This document shows positions 16,967 to 25,834 of a DNA stretch of 64,000 nt, one piece after another (the stretch's first letter is position 1; each line of letters starts with the position of its first letter). The translations under genes and the position numbers were made by a program. Location of the stretch: positions 248,001 through 312,000 of the forward strand of contig NZ_CP041360.1 in the NCBI RefSeq assembly GCF_006965485.1, given 5' to 3'. The stretch is from Spirosoma sp. KCTC 42546 (lineage in GTDB: Bacteria > Bacteroidota > Bacteroidia > Cytophagales > Spirosomataceae). The notes under the pieces were generated by a model. That model worked only from the letters and a program-made list of their open reading frames with translations. It was not told the DNA's origin and did not search any database.

Positions 16967-17605
16967 ATGAAGAATGCGCTGATCTTATTAGCGATTATTT
17001 TTATCCCGTTTATCTGGTTCATCTACAAGATGATTCGGTATACAGACGATACAATAGGTGAAAACTCTCCGCTCTATCGCGAACGGACTTATGAGATTCA
17101 GATCGAGCAGTATTTCATCACATTTTATAAGTTACTGCTTATTTTTACAGTTGTCATGATGCTCGTACTGACAAAAATGCTTATCAGTATAGCTCTAAAT
17201 CAGCACGATCCATTAATTTTTATGGCTGCCCTGCTCTTTTTGGGATTTGCGGTCTATATCCTGTTCGTTTTTTACGTCGATTGGCATTATTGGACCATTA
17301 CGCGAAATGTTCAGCTAACGCTAAATCCCTTTCACCCAAGCATTCATATCGACAGCCCAGACCAACTAGCGACGCTTACACCTGATAGTATAGACCGAAT
17401 CGAATTGCATCTTCGAAAAAGCGATAATCCTAAAGAGCCGCTCTATGGCTATGGTTATTATCTGTTTTACCAGAAAGATGGTACGGCTGTCCGGATAAAT
17501 AATATCTTCTTTACGCACTACGCCGAATTCCTTGAGCGCTTTTTCTCACATACGCCTAGGCAGATTATTTGGCATCGTATTCCCTGGATTCCCCCAATTA
17601 AGTAA
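16967..17605 (+). CDS. membrane protein of unknown function
   Basis: A 212-residue protein with three hydrophobic stretches: residues about 2-18, 45-67 (LLLIFTVVMMLVLTKML) and 76-97 (MAALLFLGFAVYILFVF). A soluble C-terminal half follows with strand-like segments (SIDRIELHLRKS, YYLFYQKDG). It starts 5 bases after the previous stop, so the two are likely co-transcribed. The C-terminal half resembles PH-like domains of small membrane proteins, which is a weak impression. I do not recognise the family. Confidence 0.75.
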   Translation: MKNALILLAIIFIPFIWFIYKMIRYTDDTIGENSPLYRERTYEIQIEQYFITFYKLLLIFTVVMMLVLTKMLISIALNQHDPLIFMAALLFLGFAVYILFVFYVDWHYWTITRNVQLTLNPFHPSIHIDSPDQLATLTPDSIDRIELHLRKSDNPKEPLYGYGYYLFYQKDGTAVRINNIFFTHYAEFLERFFSHTPRQIIWHRIPWIPPIK

Positions 17606-17683
17606 CAGGAAACCCAGAAAGCATCGAACTTTGTAATCCAATGATTACGTTACCCATTACTATCGATTTGACCAATTATTGTT

Positions 17684-18994
17684 TTGAAAACCAAAGGAGT
17701 ACGTACTAATAAAATCAATATCGTCACGCTCGGTTGCTCAAAGAACCTTGTGGATTCGGAGGTGCTATTTACGCAACTCAAGGGTAACGGAATGAATGTG
17801 ACCCACGAGTCGAAAAAAGACGATGCCAACATTGTCGTGATCAATACGTGTGGCTTTATCGACAATGCGAAGGAGGAGTCGATCAATACCATTCTCCGCT
17901 ATGTAGATGCCAAAGAAGCGGGTATTGTCGATAAAGTGTACGTAACAGGTTGCCTGTCGCACCGTTACAAAGATGAACTCGAAATCGAGATGCCAACCGT
18001 TGATGCCTGGTTTGGTACCAACGAACTGCCCCGGATGCTGAAAACCCTTCGCGCCGATTATAAACACGAACTCGTTGGTGAACGATTACTGACAACACCC
18101 GCTCATTACGCTTACCTGAAAATTGCTGAAGGCTGTGATCGGCCCTGCTCGTTCTGTGCTATTCCACTGATGCGGGGAGGTCATGTATCGCGCCCAATGG
18201 ATGAACTGGTGGCAGAAGCAAAATCATTGGCCCGGCGAGGTACTAAAGAGCTGATTCTGATTGCCCAGGATTTAACTTACTATGGTTTAGACCTGTACAA
18301 AAAGCGGAACCTTGCTGATCTGGTCAATAATCTTGCCGATGTAGAGGGAATAGACTGGATTCGGTTGCAGTACGCTTACCCATCAGGCTTTCCCATGGAA
18401 GTACTGGATGTAATCCGCCAACGACCAAACGTTTGTAATTATCTGGATATGCCGTTGCAAACCGGCTCAACAGAGTTGCTGAAGCTCATGCGCCGGGGTA
18501 TAACCCGTGAGCGAACCGAAGACTTGATTCATGCCATTCGTGATCGGGTGCCTGGTATAACCCTCCGTACGACCCTGATTGTAGGACACCCAGGCGAAAC
18601 CGAAGCCATGTTTGGGGAGACCTATGAGTTTGTGGAACGGATGCGTTTTGACCGGATGGGCGTGTTCACCTACTCCCATGAAGATGATACCCACTCATTT
18701 ACCATGCCCGATGATATTCCAGCGGACATCAAACAGGAGCGGGCCGATGAGTTAATGGAGCTGCAACAGGGTATTTCACAGGAGCTGAATCAGCAGAAAG
18801 TTGGGCAAACATACAAGGTACTGTTTGACCGGAAGGAGGGTGGGTATTTCATTGGTCGCACTGAAGCGGACTCGCCGGAAGTAGACAATGAGGTACTTAT
18901 TCCAGCCACCCAATACGTCCGACTTGGCGATTTTGCCAATGTGCGAATTAATAGGGCTGAGGATTTTGATTTATACGGAGAGGTAGTCTCCTGA
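17684..18994 (+). CDS. rimO: ribosomal protein S12 methylthiotransferase
   Basis: A 436-residue radical-SAM enzyme that adds a methylthio group to an Asp of S12. The auxiliary cluster Cys are 18 (LGCSKNLVDSE), 56 (INTCGFID) and 90 (VTGCLSH). The radical-SAM motif is CDRPCSFC (Cys151, 155, 158). A TRAM domain is at the C terminus (about 370-436). LGCSKNLVDSE and the absence of tRNA-type features favour RimO over MiaB. The start is a TTG at 17684, since the first in-frame ATG lies past the first cluster Cys. Confidence 0.95.
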   Translation: MKTKGVRTNKINIVTLGCSKNLVDSEVLFTQLKGNGMNVTHESKKDDANIVVINTCGFIDNAKEESINTILRYVDAKEAGIVDKVYVTGCLSHRYKDELEIEMPTVDAWFGTNELPRMLKTLRADYKHELVGERLLTTPAHYAYLKIAEGCDRPCSFCAIPLMRGGHVSRPMDELVAEAKSLARRGTKELILIAQDLTYYGLDLYKKRNLADLVNNLADVEGIDWIRLQYAYPSGFPMEVLDVIRQRPNVCNYLDMPLQTGSTELLKLMRRGITRERTEDLIHAIRDRVPGITLRTTLIVGHPGETEAMFGETYEFVERMRFDRMGVFTYSHEDDTHSFTMPDDIPADIKQERADELMELQQGISQELNQQKVGQTYKVLFDRKEGGYFIGRTEADSPEVDNEVLIPATQYVRLGDFANVRINRAEDFDLYGEVVS

Positions 18995-19001
18995 TTTTAC
19001 A

Positions 19002-19048
19002 AACCCGCAAGTGAATCGTGGTGCCCCTCCCGAACCTTGCGGGTTTTT
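19002..19048 (+). terminator. terminator of rimO
   Basis: Arms AACCCGCAAG (19002-19011) and CTTGCGGGTT (19036-19045) pair perfectly, and T-run bases 19044-19048 follow. It ends before bshC (ATG 19090). Confidence 0.75.
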
Positions 19049-19089
19049 CCGTTGTTGAGCCGAATAAATCCCAACTCTCCGCCTATCGC

Positions 19090-20637
19090 ATGGACTGTCA
19101 GTACCTGCCGCTTGCCTCAACCGGCCAGTTTTCGTCTCTTTTCCTCGATTACATTACTCAAAAAGATAGTCTAAAGCCTTTCTACGGTCGTTTTCCTGAG
19201 ATAGCTGCATTCGGTGGACAAATAGCTGATAAGTCATTTGACGAGTCTAAACGGCGGGTTTTGGTCGATGCGCTTGAACGGCAATATCAACGTATTGACA
19301 ATAAACCCGATTTTTCGGTGCTGCTACAGCCCAATACGTTTACCGTGACCACGGGTCATCAACTTAATATTTTCACGGGACCACTTTACATTGTCTATAA
19401 GCTGATTACGACCATTAACCTGGCGAAAAAGCTGAAAGAAACCTACCCTAATTACAATTTCGTCCCGATTTACTGGATGGCGACGGAAGACCATGACTTT
19501 GCCGAAATCAACCATTTCTCACTTTCGGGTCGGAGTTACACATGGCAGACTGAGCAGCGTGGAGCCGTTGGGCGCATGAATCCGAAAGAACTAAAAGCAC
19601 TCTTTACTCAAATTCCGGAAAAGCTAGTCTTGTTTGAGCAGGCCTACCTCAAACAGGATACGTTAGCAAATGCCGCCCGGTATTACGTCAACGAGTTGTT
19701 CGGCACCGAAGGGTTGGTTTGTCTGGATGCGGACGATGCCGCCCTCAAAGGTGTGTTTGCCCCCGTCATGCGCGATGAGCTACTTCATCAGCACTCCGGC
19801 GATTTAGTGCAGCAGAAAACAGAAGAATTGGAAGCATTAGGCTACAAAACGGTGATTGCGCCCCGCGATATCAACCTGTTTTACCTCGACGATCAACTGC
19901 GCGAACGCATTGAGCGATCAGACGATGGCATTTATAAAGTTCTTCATACAAAACTCAAATTTTCGGAAAGTGAAATCCTGAATGAGCTGGATGAGCATCC
20001 CGAACGCTTCAGCCCGAACGTAGTTCTGCGACCTTTATACCAGGAAACGATTCTGCCTAATCTGGCTTATATCGGCGGCCCATCAGAAGTGCCCTATTGG
20101 TTGCAGCTGAAAGGCGTGTTCGAACATTTTCAAACTACGTTTCCGATACTGATGCCGCGTAATTTTGCGATGTACGTTCCTTCGGTTAGTGCGAAACGTA
20201 TTGGCAAACTCGGCCTGACGCCCGAAGAACTTTTTCAGGATACACTTACGATTAAACGCGCCTACGTTGAGCACCATTCCCGCCATACGCTTAAGTTCGA
20301 TAACGAAAATAAGACCGTAAATAAGGCGCTGGACGCCATTCTGCACAAAGCGCAGATGGTTGACCCAACGCTGGAGAAGGCAGTTCTGGCCGAAACCAAG
20401 CGGTTTGCCAATGCCATTACCCGGCTCGAAAAGAAAATGCGCCGGGCCGAAGAACGTAATCAGGAAACTGGAGTTCGGCAGTTGTTAGCCGTTAAAAATG
20501 AGCTCTTTCCAAACGGCGGGTTGCAGGAGCGTAGCGAAAACTTCCTGACGTTCTACCTGAACGACCGTAAGTTTCTCCAAAAGATGCTTTCTTCTTTTGA
20601 CCCTTTCAATTACCAGATGCAGCTTTGTTTAGAGTGA
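19090..20637 (+). CDS. bshC: bacillithiol biosynthesis cysteine-adding enzyme
   Basis: A 515-residue protein of the BshC family, which joins cysteine to glucosaminyl-malate in the last step of bacillithiol synthesis. Recognisable segments are TVTTGHQLNIFTGPLYIVYK (about 100), PIYWMATEDHDFAEINH (about 130-146, holding the family's HxxE-like region), and the C-terminal coiled coil (about 420-465). The ATG at 19090 is chosen; earlier GTG codons at 19018 and 19021 overlap the rimO terminator. Cytoplasmic. bshA and bshB are not in this window. Confidence 0.95.
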   Translation: MDCQYLPLASTGQFSSLFLDYITQKDSLKPFYGRFPEIAAFGGQIADKSFDESKRRVLVDALERQYQRIDNKPDFSVLLQPNTFTVTTGHQLNIFTGPLYIVYKLITTINLAKKLKETYPNYNFVPIYWMATEDHDFAEINHFSLSGRSYTWQTEQRGAVGRMNPKELKALFTQIPEKLVLFEQAYLKQDTLANAARYYVNELFGTEGLVCLDADDAALKGVFAPVMRDELLHQHSGDLVQQKTEELEALGYKTVIAPRDINLFYLDDQLRERIERSDDGIYKVLHTKLKFSESEILNELDEHPERFSPNVVLRPLYQETILPNLAYIGGPSEVPYWLQLKGVFEHFQTTFPILMPRNFAMYVPSVSAKRIGKLGLTPEELFQDTLTIKRAYVEHHSRHTLKFDNENKTVNKALDAILHKAQMVDPTLEKAVLAETKRFANAITRLEKKMRRAEERNQETGVRQLLAVKNELFPNGGLQERSENFLTFYLNDRKFLQKMLSSFDPFNYQMQLCLE

Positions 20638-20667
20638 AGTCGACTGGCAGGTGTCAGTCATAATTGT

Positions 20668-21261
20668 ATGAACAAAGCTGAACTACGTCGTGAATTTCTA
20701 GCCAGGCGGAAAGCGATGACGACCGATGAGGTAGCCCATCAAAGCCAACTCATTGCTGATCATTTCTTTACCTATTTTGAGCAGAACAAACTTGGAGATA
20801 CGCCTAGCACGATCCATACGTTTCTGCCCATTAAACGGCATAAAGAAGTTGATACCTGGCCAATTATCGAGCGTATTTGGTTGACGTTACATCAGGTGCA
20901 TATTAGTGTCCCGGTTACCGATGAGTATAACTACCAATTGGTGAATTATACCATTTTCCCAGCAACTCCTTTAATTGAAAATAGACTGGGTATACCCGAA
21001 CCCGCTGTTGGAAGTCGGTACGAAACGGATCCTGAGCAAATAAGCATCGTATTGGTGCCCTTACTAGCGTTCGACCAGCAGGGAAATCGTGTTGGCTACG
21101 GTGGAGGTTATTACGACCGTTTTTTGGCTGAGCAAGTACCTGGCAGCCGGAAAATTGGCTTGTCGTTTTTCGGTCCGGTTGATCAAGTCGACGGTATTGA
21201 TAATACAGATATTAAACTAGATGCCTGTATTACCCCTGAACGGTTATACAGCTTTGATTAA
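20668..21261 (+). CDS. 5-formyltetrahydrofolate cyclo-ligase
   Basis: A 197-residue cytoplasmic enzyme that converts 5-formyl-THF to 5,10-methenyl-THF using ATP. The N-terminal basic motif LRREFLARRKAM and the C-terminal signature PLLAFDQQGNRVGYGGGYYD are diagnostic. Length is normal. It starts 30 bases after bshC and may be co-transcribed with it. Confidence 0.95.
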   Translation: MNKAELRREFLARRKAMTTDEVAHQSQLIADHFFTYFEQNKLGDTPSTIHTFLPIKRHKEVDTWPIIERIWLTLHQVHISVPVTDEYNYQLVNYTIFPATPLIENRLGIPEPAVGSRYETDPEQISIVLVPLLAFDQQGNRVGYGGGYYDRFLAEQVPGSRKIGLSFFGPVDQVDGIDNTDIKLDACITPERLYSFD

Positions 21262-21341
21262 GAATAGTTAATAGAAGTTTATCCATATTTTAATATGAAT
21301 AAATTCTGGTTGTTGTTAACTTTCTCAAAAGAACAACGACT

Positions 21342-21998
21342 ATGAAAAAAATTCTGCTTTTACTCCTCTTAGGCCCGCTACAGGCGTGGGCCCAGCAAGA
21401 CAGGATAATACCTCCTCCTGTGTCAGCCGAGAATCTTAAGCCCATTGAAAGCGACCTGGTTCCTGCGTACAATGGTCGCTATGGGAATAGTGTACGCACG
21501 CAGTATGTTTATGATGGGCTGGATGTTCGCCATGCTAAAGACCTGGGGCAATACATTCTGGCATCTAATAATCCCGATGCAATTCGCGAATTCAACAGCT
21601 ACTTAACCAGCCGCCATGTGGGTGGATGGTTAATTGCGGGAGGCATTATAACCTCAGGAATTGGCCTAATCGTAGGTATTTCCAATGATCATTCGGGAGA
21701 AGCCAGCAAGGGCCCCTATTCGTCAACAGGCGTTGTCAGTAACGGAGTGATATGCTATGGCTATTGCAATTCCGTTCCAGATCGCACAAATCAAAGTGCT
21801 GTAAAAGCAGGTGTCACCACTTTCTTTTCTGGACTGATAGTGGCCGCAATTGGTGCCTATATGCTACGTCCGGGCCCACATCTTCGTCGGTCTGTTCAGT
21901 ATTATAACCGTAGCCTTAAACAGCAAGGCATCTCCTGGCAGTTAACGCCTTATTCATCGTTCTCTAGTTCGGGAGTTGGGTTAGTTGGGCGGTTCTGA
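21342..21998 (+). CDS. exported hypothetical protein with two glycine-rich membrane segments
   Basis: A 218-residue protein with a clear signal peptide (MKKILLLLLLGPLQAWAQ). Hydrophobic segments lie near 95-113 (GGWLIAGGIITSGIGLIVG) and 158-178 (GVTTFFSGLIVAAIGAYML), with a Gly/Ser-rich loop containing two Cys between them. The C terminus ends in Arg-Phe after a Ser-rich stretch, as in outer-membrane-associated proteins. No family is recognised. Monocistronic by spacing. Confidence 0.75.
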   Translation: MKKILLLLLLGPLQAWAQQDRIIPPPVSAENLKPIESDLVPAYNGRYGNSVRTQYVYDGLDVRHAKDLGQYILASNNPDAIREFNSYLTSRHVGGWLIAGGIITSGIGLIVGISNDHSGEASKGPYSSTGVVSNGVICYGYCNSVPDRTNQSAVKAGVTTFFSGLIVAAIGAYMLRPGPHLRRSVQYYNRSLKQQGISWQLTPYSSFSSSGVGLVGRF

Positions 21999-22038
21999 TT
22001 TTTTTAGAATATAATTCCTGACCATCAAAGTTTTACCG

Positions 22039-22046
22039 TACTTTTG
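22039..22046 (+). promoter_or_regulatory. putative -7 box for asd
   Basis: TACTTTTG matches TAnnTTTG, about 104 bases before asd. The leader holds a short GC-rich hairpin (GGCGG 22058-22062 with CCGCC 22068-22072). No clear -33 box is seen. Confidence 0.45.
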
Positions 22047-22149
22047 CACTCCAAAAAGGCGGGCAGTCCGCCGTTGCGGGTAACTCCGCTTTTATTAACC
22101 ACTTAAACGCGGATTTCCATGGCTTCGGCCAACCATCCGCCTTACCAAA

Positions 22150-23163
22150 ATGAAAATCGCAGTCGTTGGCGCCACAGGCCTGGTCGGTGGCGAAATCCTG
22201 AAGGTTCTGGAAGAACGTAACTTCCCTGTATCTGAACTTATTCCTGTCGCTTCTGAGCGTTCGGTTGGTAAACAGGTTGAGTTCAAGGGTAAATCGTACA
22301 CGGTTGTTAGCTTCGAGGATGCTATTGCTGCCAAACCTGCCATTGCGATTTTTTCGGCGGGTGGTGGCACATCGCTGGCATTGGCTCCCAAGTTTGCCGA
22401 AGCGGGTATTATCGTTGTTGATAACTCGTCGGCCTGGCGGATGGACCCAACTAAAAAGCTGATCGTTCCGGAAGTTAATGCCGATGCGCTGACTCCCGAA
22501 GATAAGATCATCGCCAACCCAAACTGCTCGACTATCCAGATGGTGGTAGCGCTGAAACCGCTCCATGATCGGTATAAAATCAAGCGGGTGGTTGTGTCAA
22601 CGTATCAGTCGGTAACCGGAACGGGTAAAGCTGCCGTTGATCAGCTTTTTGCCGAACGGGCTGGTAATCAGGAGGTGTCAAAAGTATATCCGCACCCAAT
22701 TGACCTGAACGTGCTCCCCCATATTGATGTCTTCCTCGATAACGGCTATACGAAAGAGGAGATGAAAATGGTCAATGAAACCAAGAAAATCATGGGTGAT
22801 GACTCGATACAGGTAACGGCTACTACAGTTCGTATTCCGACAATCGGTGGCCACTCGGAAGCCGTGAATGTTGAATTTGAAACAGAATTTGATCTTGCTG
22901 AAGTAGTTGATATTCTGAGCAAAGCTGAAGGTATTATTGTTCAGGACGATCCAGCCAATAAAGTGTATCCAATGCCGCTAACAGCGCATGGGAAAGATGA
23001 CGTATTTGTAGGCCGCCTTCGTCGCGATGAAAGCCAGCCTAAAACGCTAAATATGTGGATCGTGGCCGATAACCTCCGCAAAGGAGCGGCCACCAACGCT
23101 GTACAAATTGCGGAATATCTGCTAAAGCATAATTTGGTTGAAGCAGAAACGGTAGCTGCGTAA
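22150..23163 (+). CDS. asd: aspartate-semialdehyde dehydrogenase
   Basis: A 337-residue cytoplasmic enzyme that reduces aspartyl phosphate to aspartate semialdehyde for Lys/DAP, Thr and Met synthesis. The NADP-binding motif GATGLVGGEIL is at 7-17. The catalytic Cys is Cys126 in ANPNCSTIQ. The catalytic His is His235 in IGGHSEAV. Full length, with its own promoter-like box and terminator, so probably monocistronic. Confidence 0.97.
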   Translation: MKIAVVGATGLVGGEILKVLEERNFPVSELIPVASERSVGKQVEFKGKSYTVVSFEDAIAAKPAIAIFSAGGGTSLALAPKFAEAGIIVVDNSSAWRMDPTKKLIVPEVNADALTPEDKIIANPNCSTIQMVVALKPLHDRYKIKRVVVSTYQSVTGTGKAAVDQLFAERAGNQEVSKVYPHPIDLNVLPHIDVFLDNGYTKEEMKMVNETKKIMGDDSIQVTATTVRIPTIGGHSEAVNVEFETEFDLAEVVDILSKAEGIIVQDDPANKVYPMPLTAHGKDDVFVGRLRRDESQPKTLNMWIVADNLRKGAATNAVQIAEYLLKHNLVEAETVAA

Positions 23164-23185
23164 CCATTATTCCTGACTACTCTAT

Positions 23186-23223
23186 AAAAGTCCCGTTTGG
23201 CTTGCTGCCAGGCGGGACTTTTT
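23186..23223 (+). terminator. terminator of asd
   Basis: Arms AAAAGTCCCG (23186-23195) and CGGGACTTTT (23213-23222) pair with an inner tggc/gcca stem. A T-run follows. Confidence 0.85.
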
Positions 23224-23237
23224 GTCTATATTGATGT

Positions 23238-24014
23238 ATGAATATGACGCCAGTTATCCAACTCCAGGACCTTCACAAATCGTATGGGTCGACACCCGTT
23301 TTGAAGGGGATTAATTTGAGTGTTTCGGCAGGGCAGGTGGTGGGCTACATTGGCCCCAATGGTGCTGGAAAGTCTACGACAATTAAAATCCTGATTGGTA
23401 TGCTGCCCGATTATACAGGAGAAGCAACTGTTTTGGGTATGGATGTAAAAACCAGCGCCCTCGACATTAAGCGACGGATTGGCTACGTTCCTGAAAACGC
23501 AGCCTTATACGACACGCTGACACCCATGGAGTATCTGCAATTCATTGGGCAGTTGTATGGTCTGGAAACCGCCCAGATTGAACGTAAAGCGCTTGAATTG
23601 CTACGTCTGTTCCAGCTCAACGACTACACGAATGCCCGGATGACTACCTTCTCGAAAGGGATGAGGCAAAAAGTTCTGCTCATTTCCGGGCTGCTCCATA
23701 ACCCGGACGTTATTTTTCTGGATGAGCCTCTCTCTGGTTTAGATGCTAATGCAGTTGTATTGGTTAAGGAAATTATCCGTCAGTTAGCGAATAGCGGCAA
23801 AACGATCTTTTACAGTTCGCACATCATGGATGTGGTTGAAAAGATTTCGGACCGGATTATTATTATCAATCAGGGACAGATCATTGCCGATGGTACCTTT
23901 GTCGAATTGCAGCACCAGCGTCCTGAATCACTCGAACAACTGTTTGCCGAACTTACCGGTAGCGAAGGCCAGACGGGGATCGCCGAAGAGTTTATTCATA
24001 CCCTGAAAAACTAA
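23238..24014 (+). CDS. ABC transporter ATP-binding protein
   Basis: A 258-residue nucleotide-binding subunit. Walker A GPNGAGKSTT is at 39-48, the signature FSKGMRQK near 141, Walker B VIFLDEPLSGLD follows, and the H-loop His is in SSHIMD. The signature is of the CcmA/NatA-like group that pairs with large permeases for efflux or unknown cargo. It starts 74 bases after asd and ends 5 bases before its permease, so the two form an operon. The substrate is not evident. Confidence 0.9.
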   Translation: MNMTPVIQLQDLHKSYGSTPVLKGINLSVSAGQVVGYIGPNGAGKSTTIKILIGMLPDYTGEATVLGMDVKTSALDIKRRIGYVPENAALYDTLTPMEYLQFIGQLYGLETAQIERKALELLRLFQLNDYTNARMTTFSKGMRQKVLLISGLLHNPDVIFLDEPLSGLDANAVVLVKEIIRQLANSGKTIFYSSHIMDVVEKISDRIIIINQGQIIADGTFVELQHQRPESLEQLFAELTGSEGQTGIAEEFIHTLKN

Positions 24015-24019
24015 CTGGT

Positions 24020-25690
24020 ATGACAACCCTTATTCTCTGGCTACTCGACCATCTTCAATCCCTATTTCGGGCAATGGGTGCCGACTATGGGCAACTGCGG
24101 GCGATTGTGCAGGTTAAGCTTACGATGGATAATCGTCGTAGCATTGTCTCCTTAGGCCGCTATGGTAAACAATCCGCTGAAAACAATAACAGTTTTATCC
24201 GTATTCTGGGCGTTTACACCTTCATTGGTGGCCTTATCAGCCTGAGTATGCTGTCTTTTCCTGAGAAGGAAAGCATGTTTTTCCCACTCACGTTGCAATT
24301 TGCCTACGTTATGGCACTTTGCGCGATGACACTTATTTCGGACTTCTCCTCAGTAATTTTGGATTCATCGGATAACCAGATTATTTTGCCCCGGCCTGTT
24401 AGCAGTCGAACGCTCTGGCTGGCTCGTGTCGTGCATATTGCCAGCTATCTGTTTGCTATTGCACTTTCGCTGTCAATAGGCGCAATTTTTATCATCTCAA
24501 TTCGGTTTGGCGGGTTGGCGGGCATACTGGTTTTAGTGTTGAGCCTGCTATCGGCGGTGCTGATGGTATTTCTGACGAATGTATTTTATCTGGTACTCAT
24601 GCGCTTCATCAGTGAAGAAAAACTGCGTGAGGTGATCAATTATTTCCAGATTGTGATGGCCATTCTGTTCTACGGAGGCTACCAGCTTTTGCCACGCCTG
24701 ATGGACCCAACAACTAGATTGACTCAGGCGTTCGAACACCAGTGGTGGCATTACCTGATTCCACCAATGTGGATGGCCGGAGCCGTGGATCTGGTTGTTC
24801 GCCCAGCCATTGACCGGGTCCATCTAATTTTTCTTACCCTGGCATTCGTCACGCCTTTCGTTGGATTGTGGTTCATGAATCGTTTCCTGACTACCAATTT
24901 CACGCAGAAACTAAGTGGCCTCGATCAGGAAAGTCGCCCAGAATCAGCTGCAACTGCCGAGCCGATAATTCCGTCCAATCGTGCAGGATGGGTAGAGCGG
25001 TTTTCTGGCTGGTTTACAACCAACCCGCTCGAACGAGCGTCTTTTGCATTTACCTGGCGGGTAACGGGCCGGGACCGAAAATTCAAACTCAAAACCTACC
25101 CACAACTGGGCTTTGGGCTGGCTTATGTGGTGGCCATGTCGTTTCAGAGCCGTAGTCTTGGTGCCAGTAGCTTCTTCTATTTGTTTGCCCTTTATTTTGC
25201 CAGTATTTACGTGATGGTGGCGCAATATCAATTAAGCGTTTCAGACAATTACAAAGCTTCATGGATCTACGGCAGTGCCCCCATCCGCGAACCGGGTGAC
25301 CTACTGGTAGGTTCTCTGAAAGCATTGATTATAAAACTTCTAACACCTTTCTACCTGTTACTGTCGGCTTATATTCTTTATCGGTATGGTACGGATAAAA
25401 TCAGTGATGTACTGCTGGCATTTAGTAATTCGCTGGTGATGTTATTGAGTGCTGCTCTGTTCTCAACTCGCTATATGCCGTTCTCCATTGAGCAGGACGC
25501 GCTGAAACAGAACAATACGGCCCGTGGTCTTTTGGTAAGTATCGTGTTAGCAGTTGTTGGATTCTCTCACTATGGCCTGACGTTTATACCTTATGGTGTG
25601 TGGATCGCCATTCCTGTATCAATAGCCGTGTTCTGGATTCTACTTAGGCAATATAAAAAAACAGGTTGGGAACGGGTTGTAATGGGATGA
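24020..25690 (+). CDS. ABC transporter permease-like membrane protein
   Basis: A 556-residue polytopic protein with about ten to twelve hydrophobic segments and a hydrophilic loop around 285-340 in the middle. It follows the ATPase gene by 5 bases and is most likely its membrane partner. It has no close resemblance to a permease family whose substrate I know; Asp/Ser-rich loops near 115-130 (SDFSSVILDSSDNQIILPRP) recall ABC-2 type proteins. No periplasmic binding protein is nearby, which favours export. Confidence 0.75.
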   Translation: MTTLILWLLDHLQSLFRAMGADYGQLRAIVQVKLTMDNRRSIVSLGRYGKQSAENNNSFIRILGVYTFIGGLISLSMLSFPEKESMFFPLTLQFAYVMALCAMTLISDFSSVILDSSDNQIILPRPVSSRTLWLARVVHIASYLFAIALSLSIGAIFIISIRFGGLAGILVLVLSLLSAVLMVFLTNVFYLVLMRFISEEKLREVINYFQIVMAILFYGGYQLLPRLMDPTTRLTQAFEHQWWHYLIPPMWMAGAVDLVVRPAIDRVHLIFLTLAFVTPFVGLWFMNRFLTTNFTQKLSGLDQESRPESAATAEPIIPSNRAGWVERFSGWFTTNPLERASFAFTWRVTGRDRKFKLKTYPQLGFGLAYVVAMSFQSRSLGASSFFYLFALYFASIYVMVAQYQLSVSDNYKASWIYGSAPIREPGDLLVGSLKALIIKLLTPFYLLLSAYILYRYGTDKISDVLLAFSNSLVMLLSAALFSTRYMPFSIEQDALKQNNTARGLLVSIVLAVVGFSHYGLTFIPYGVWIAIPVSIAVFWILLRQYKKTGWERVVMG

Positions 25691-25834
25691 GATTATTTAC
25701 CAATCCTATATTTTCGTAACTTGTTAACATGGCGCCTGTATATAGTACAAATTATTATTTGTAAAGGCTATTAATTACAAATTGGTTAATTTTGGTGTAA
25801 ATTATTCACTAGTATTTGTATAAAATGCTTGATT

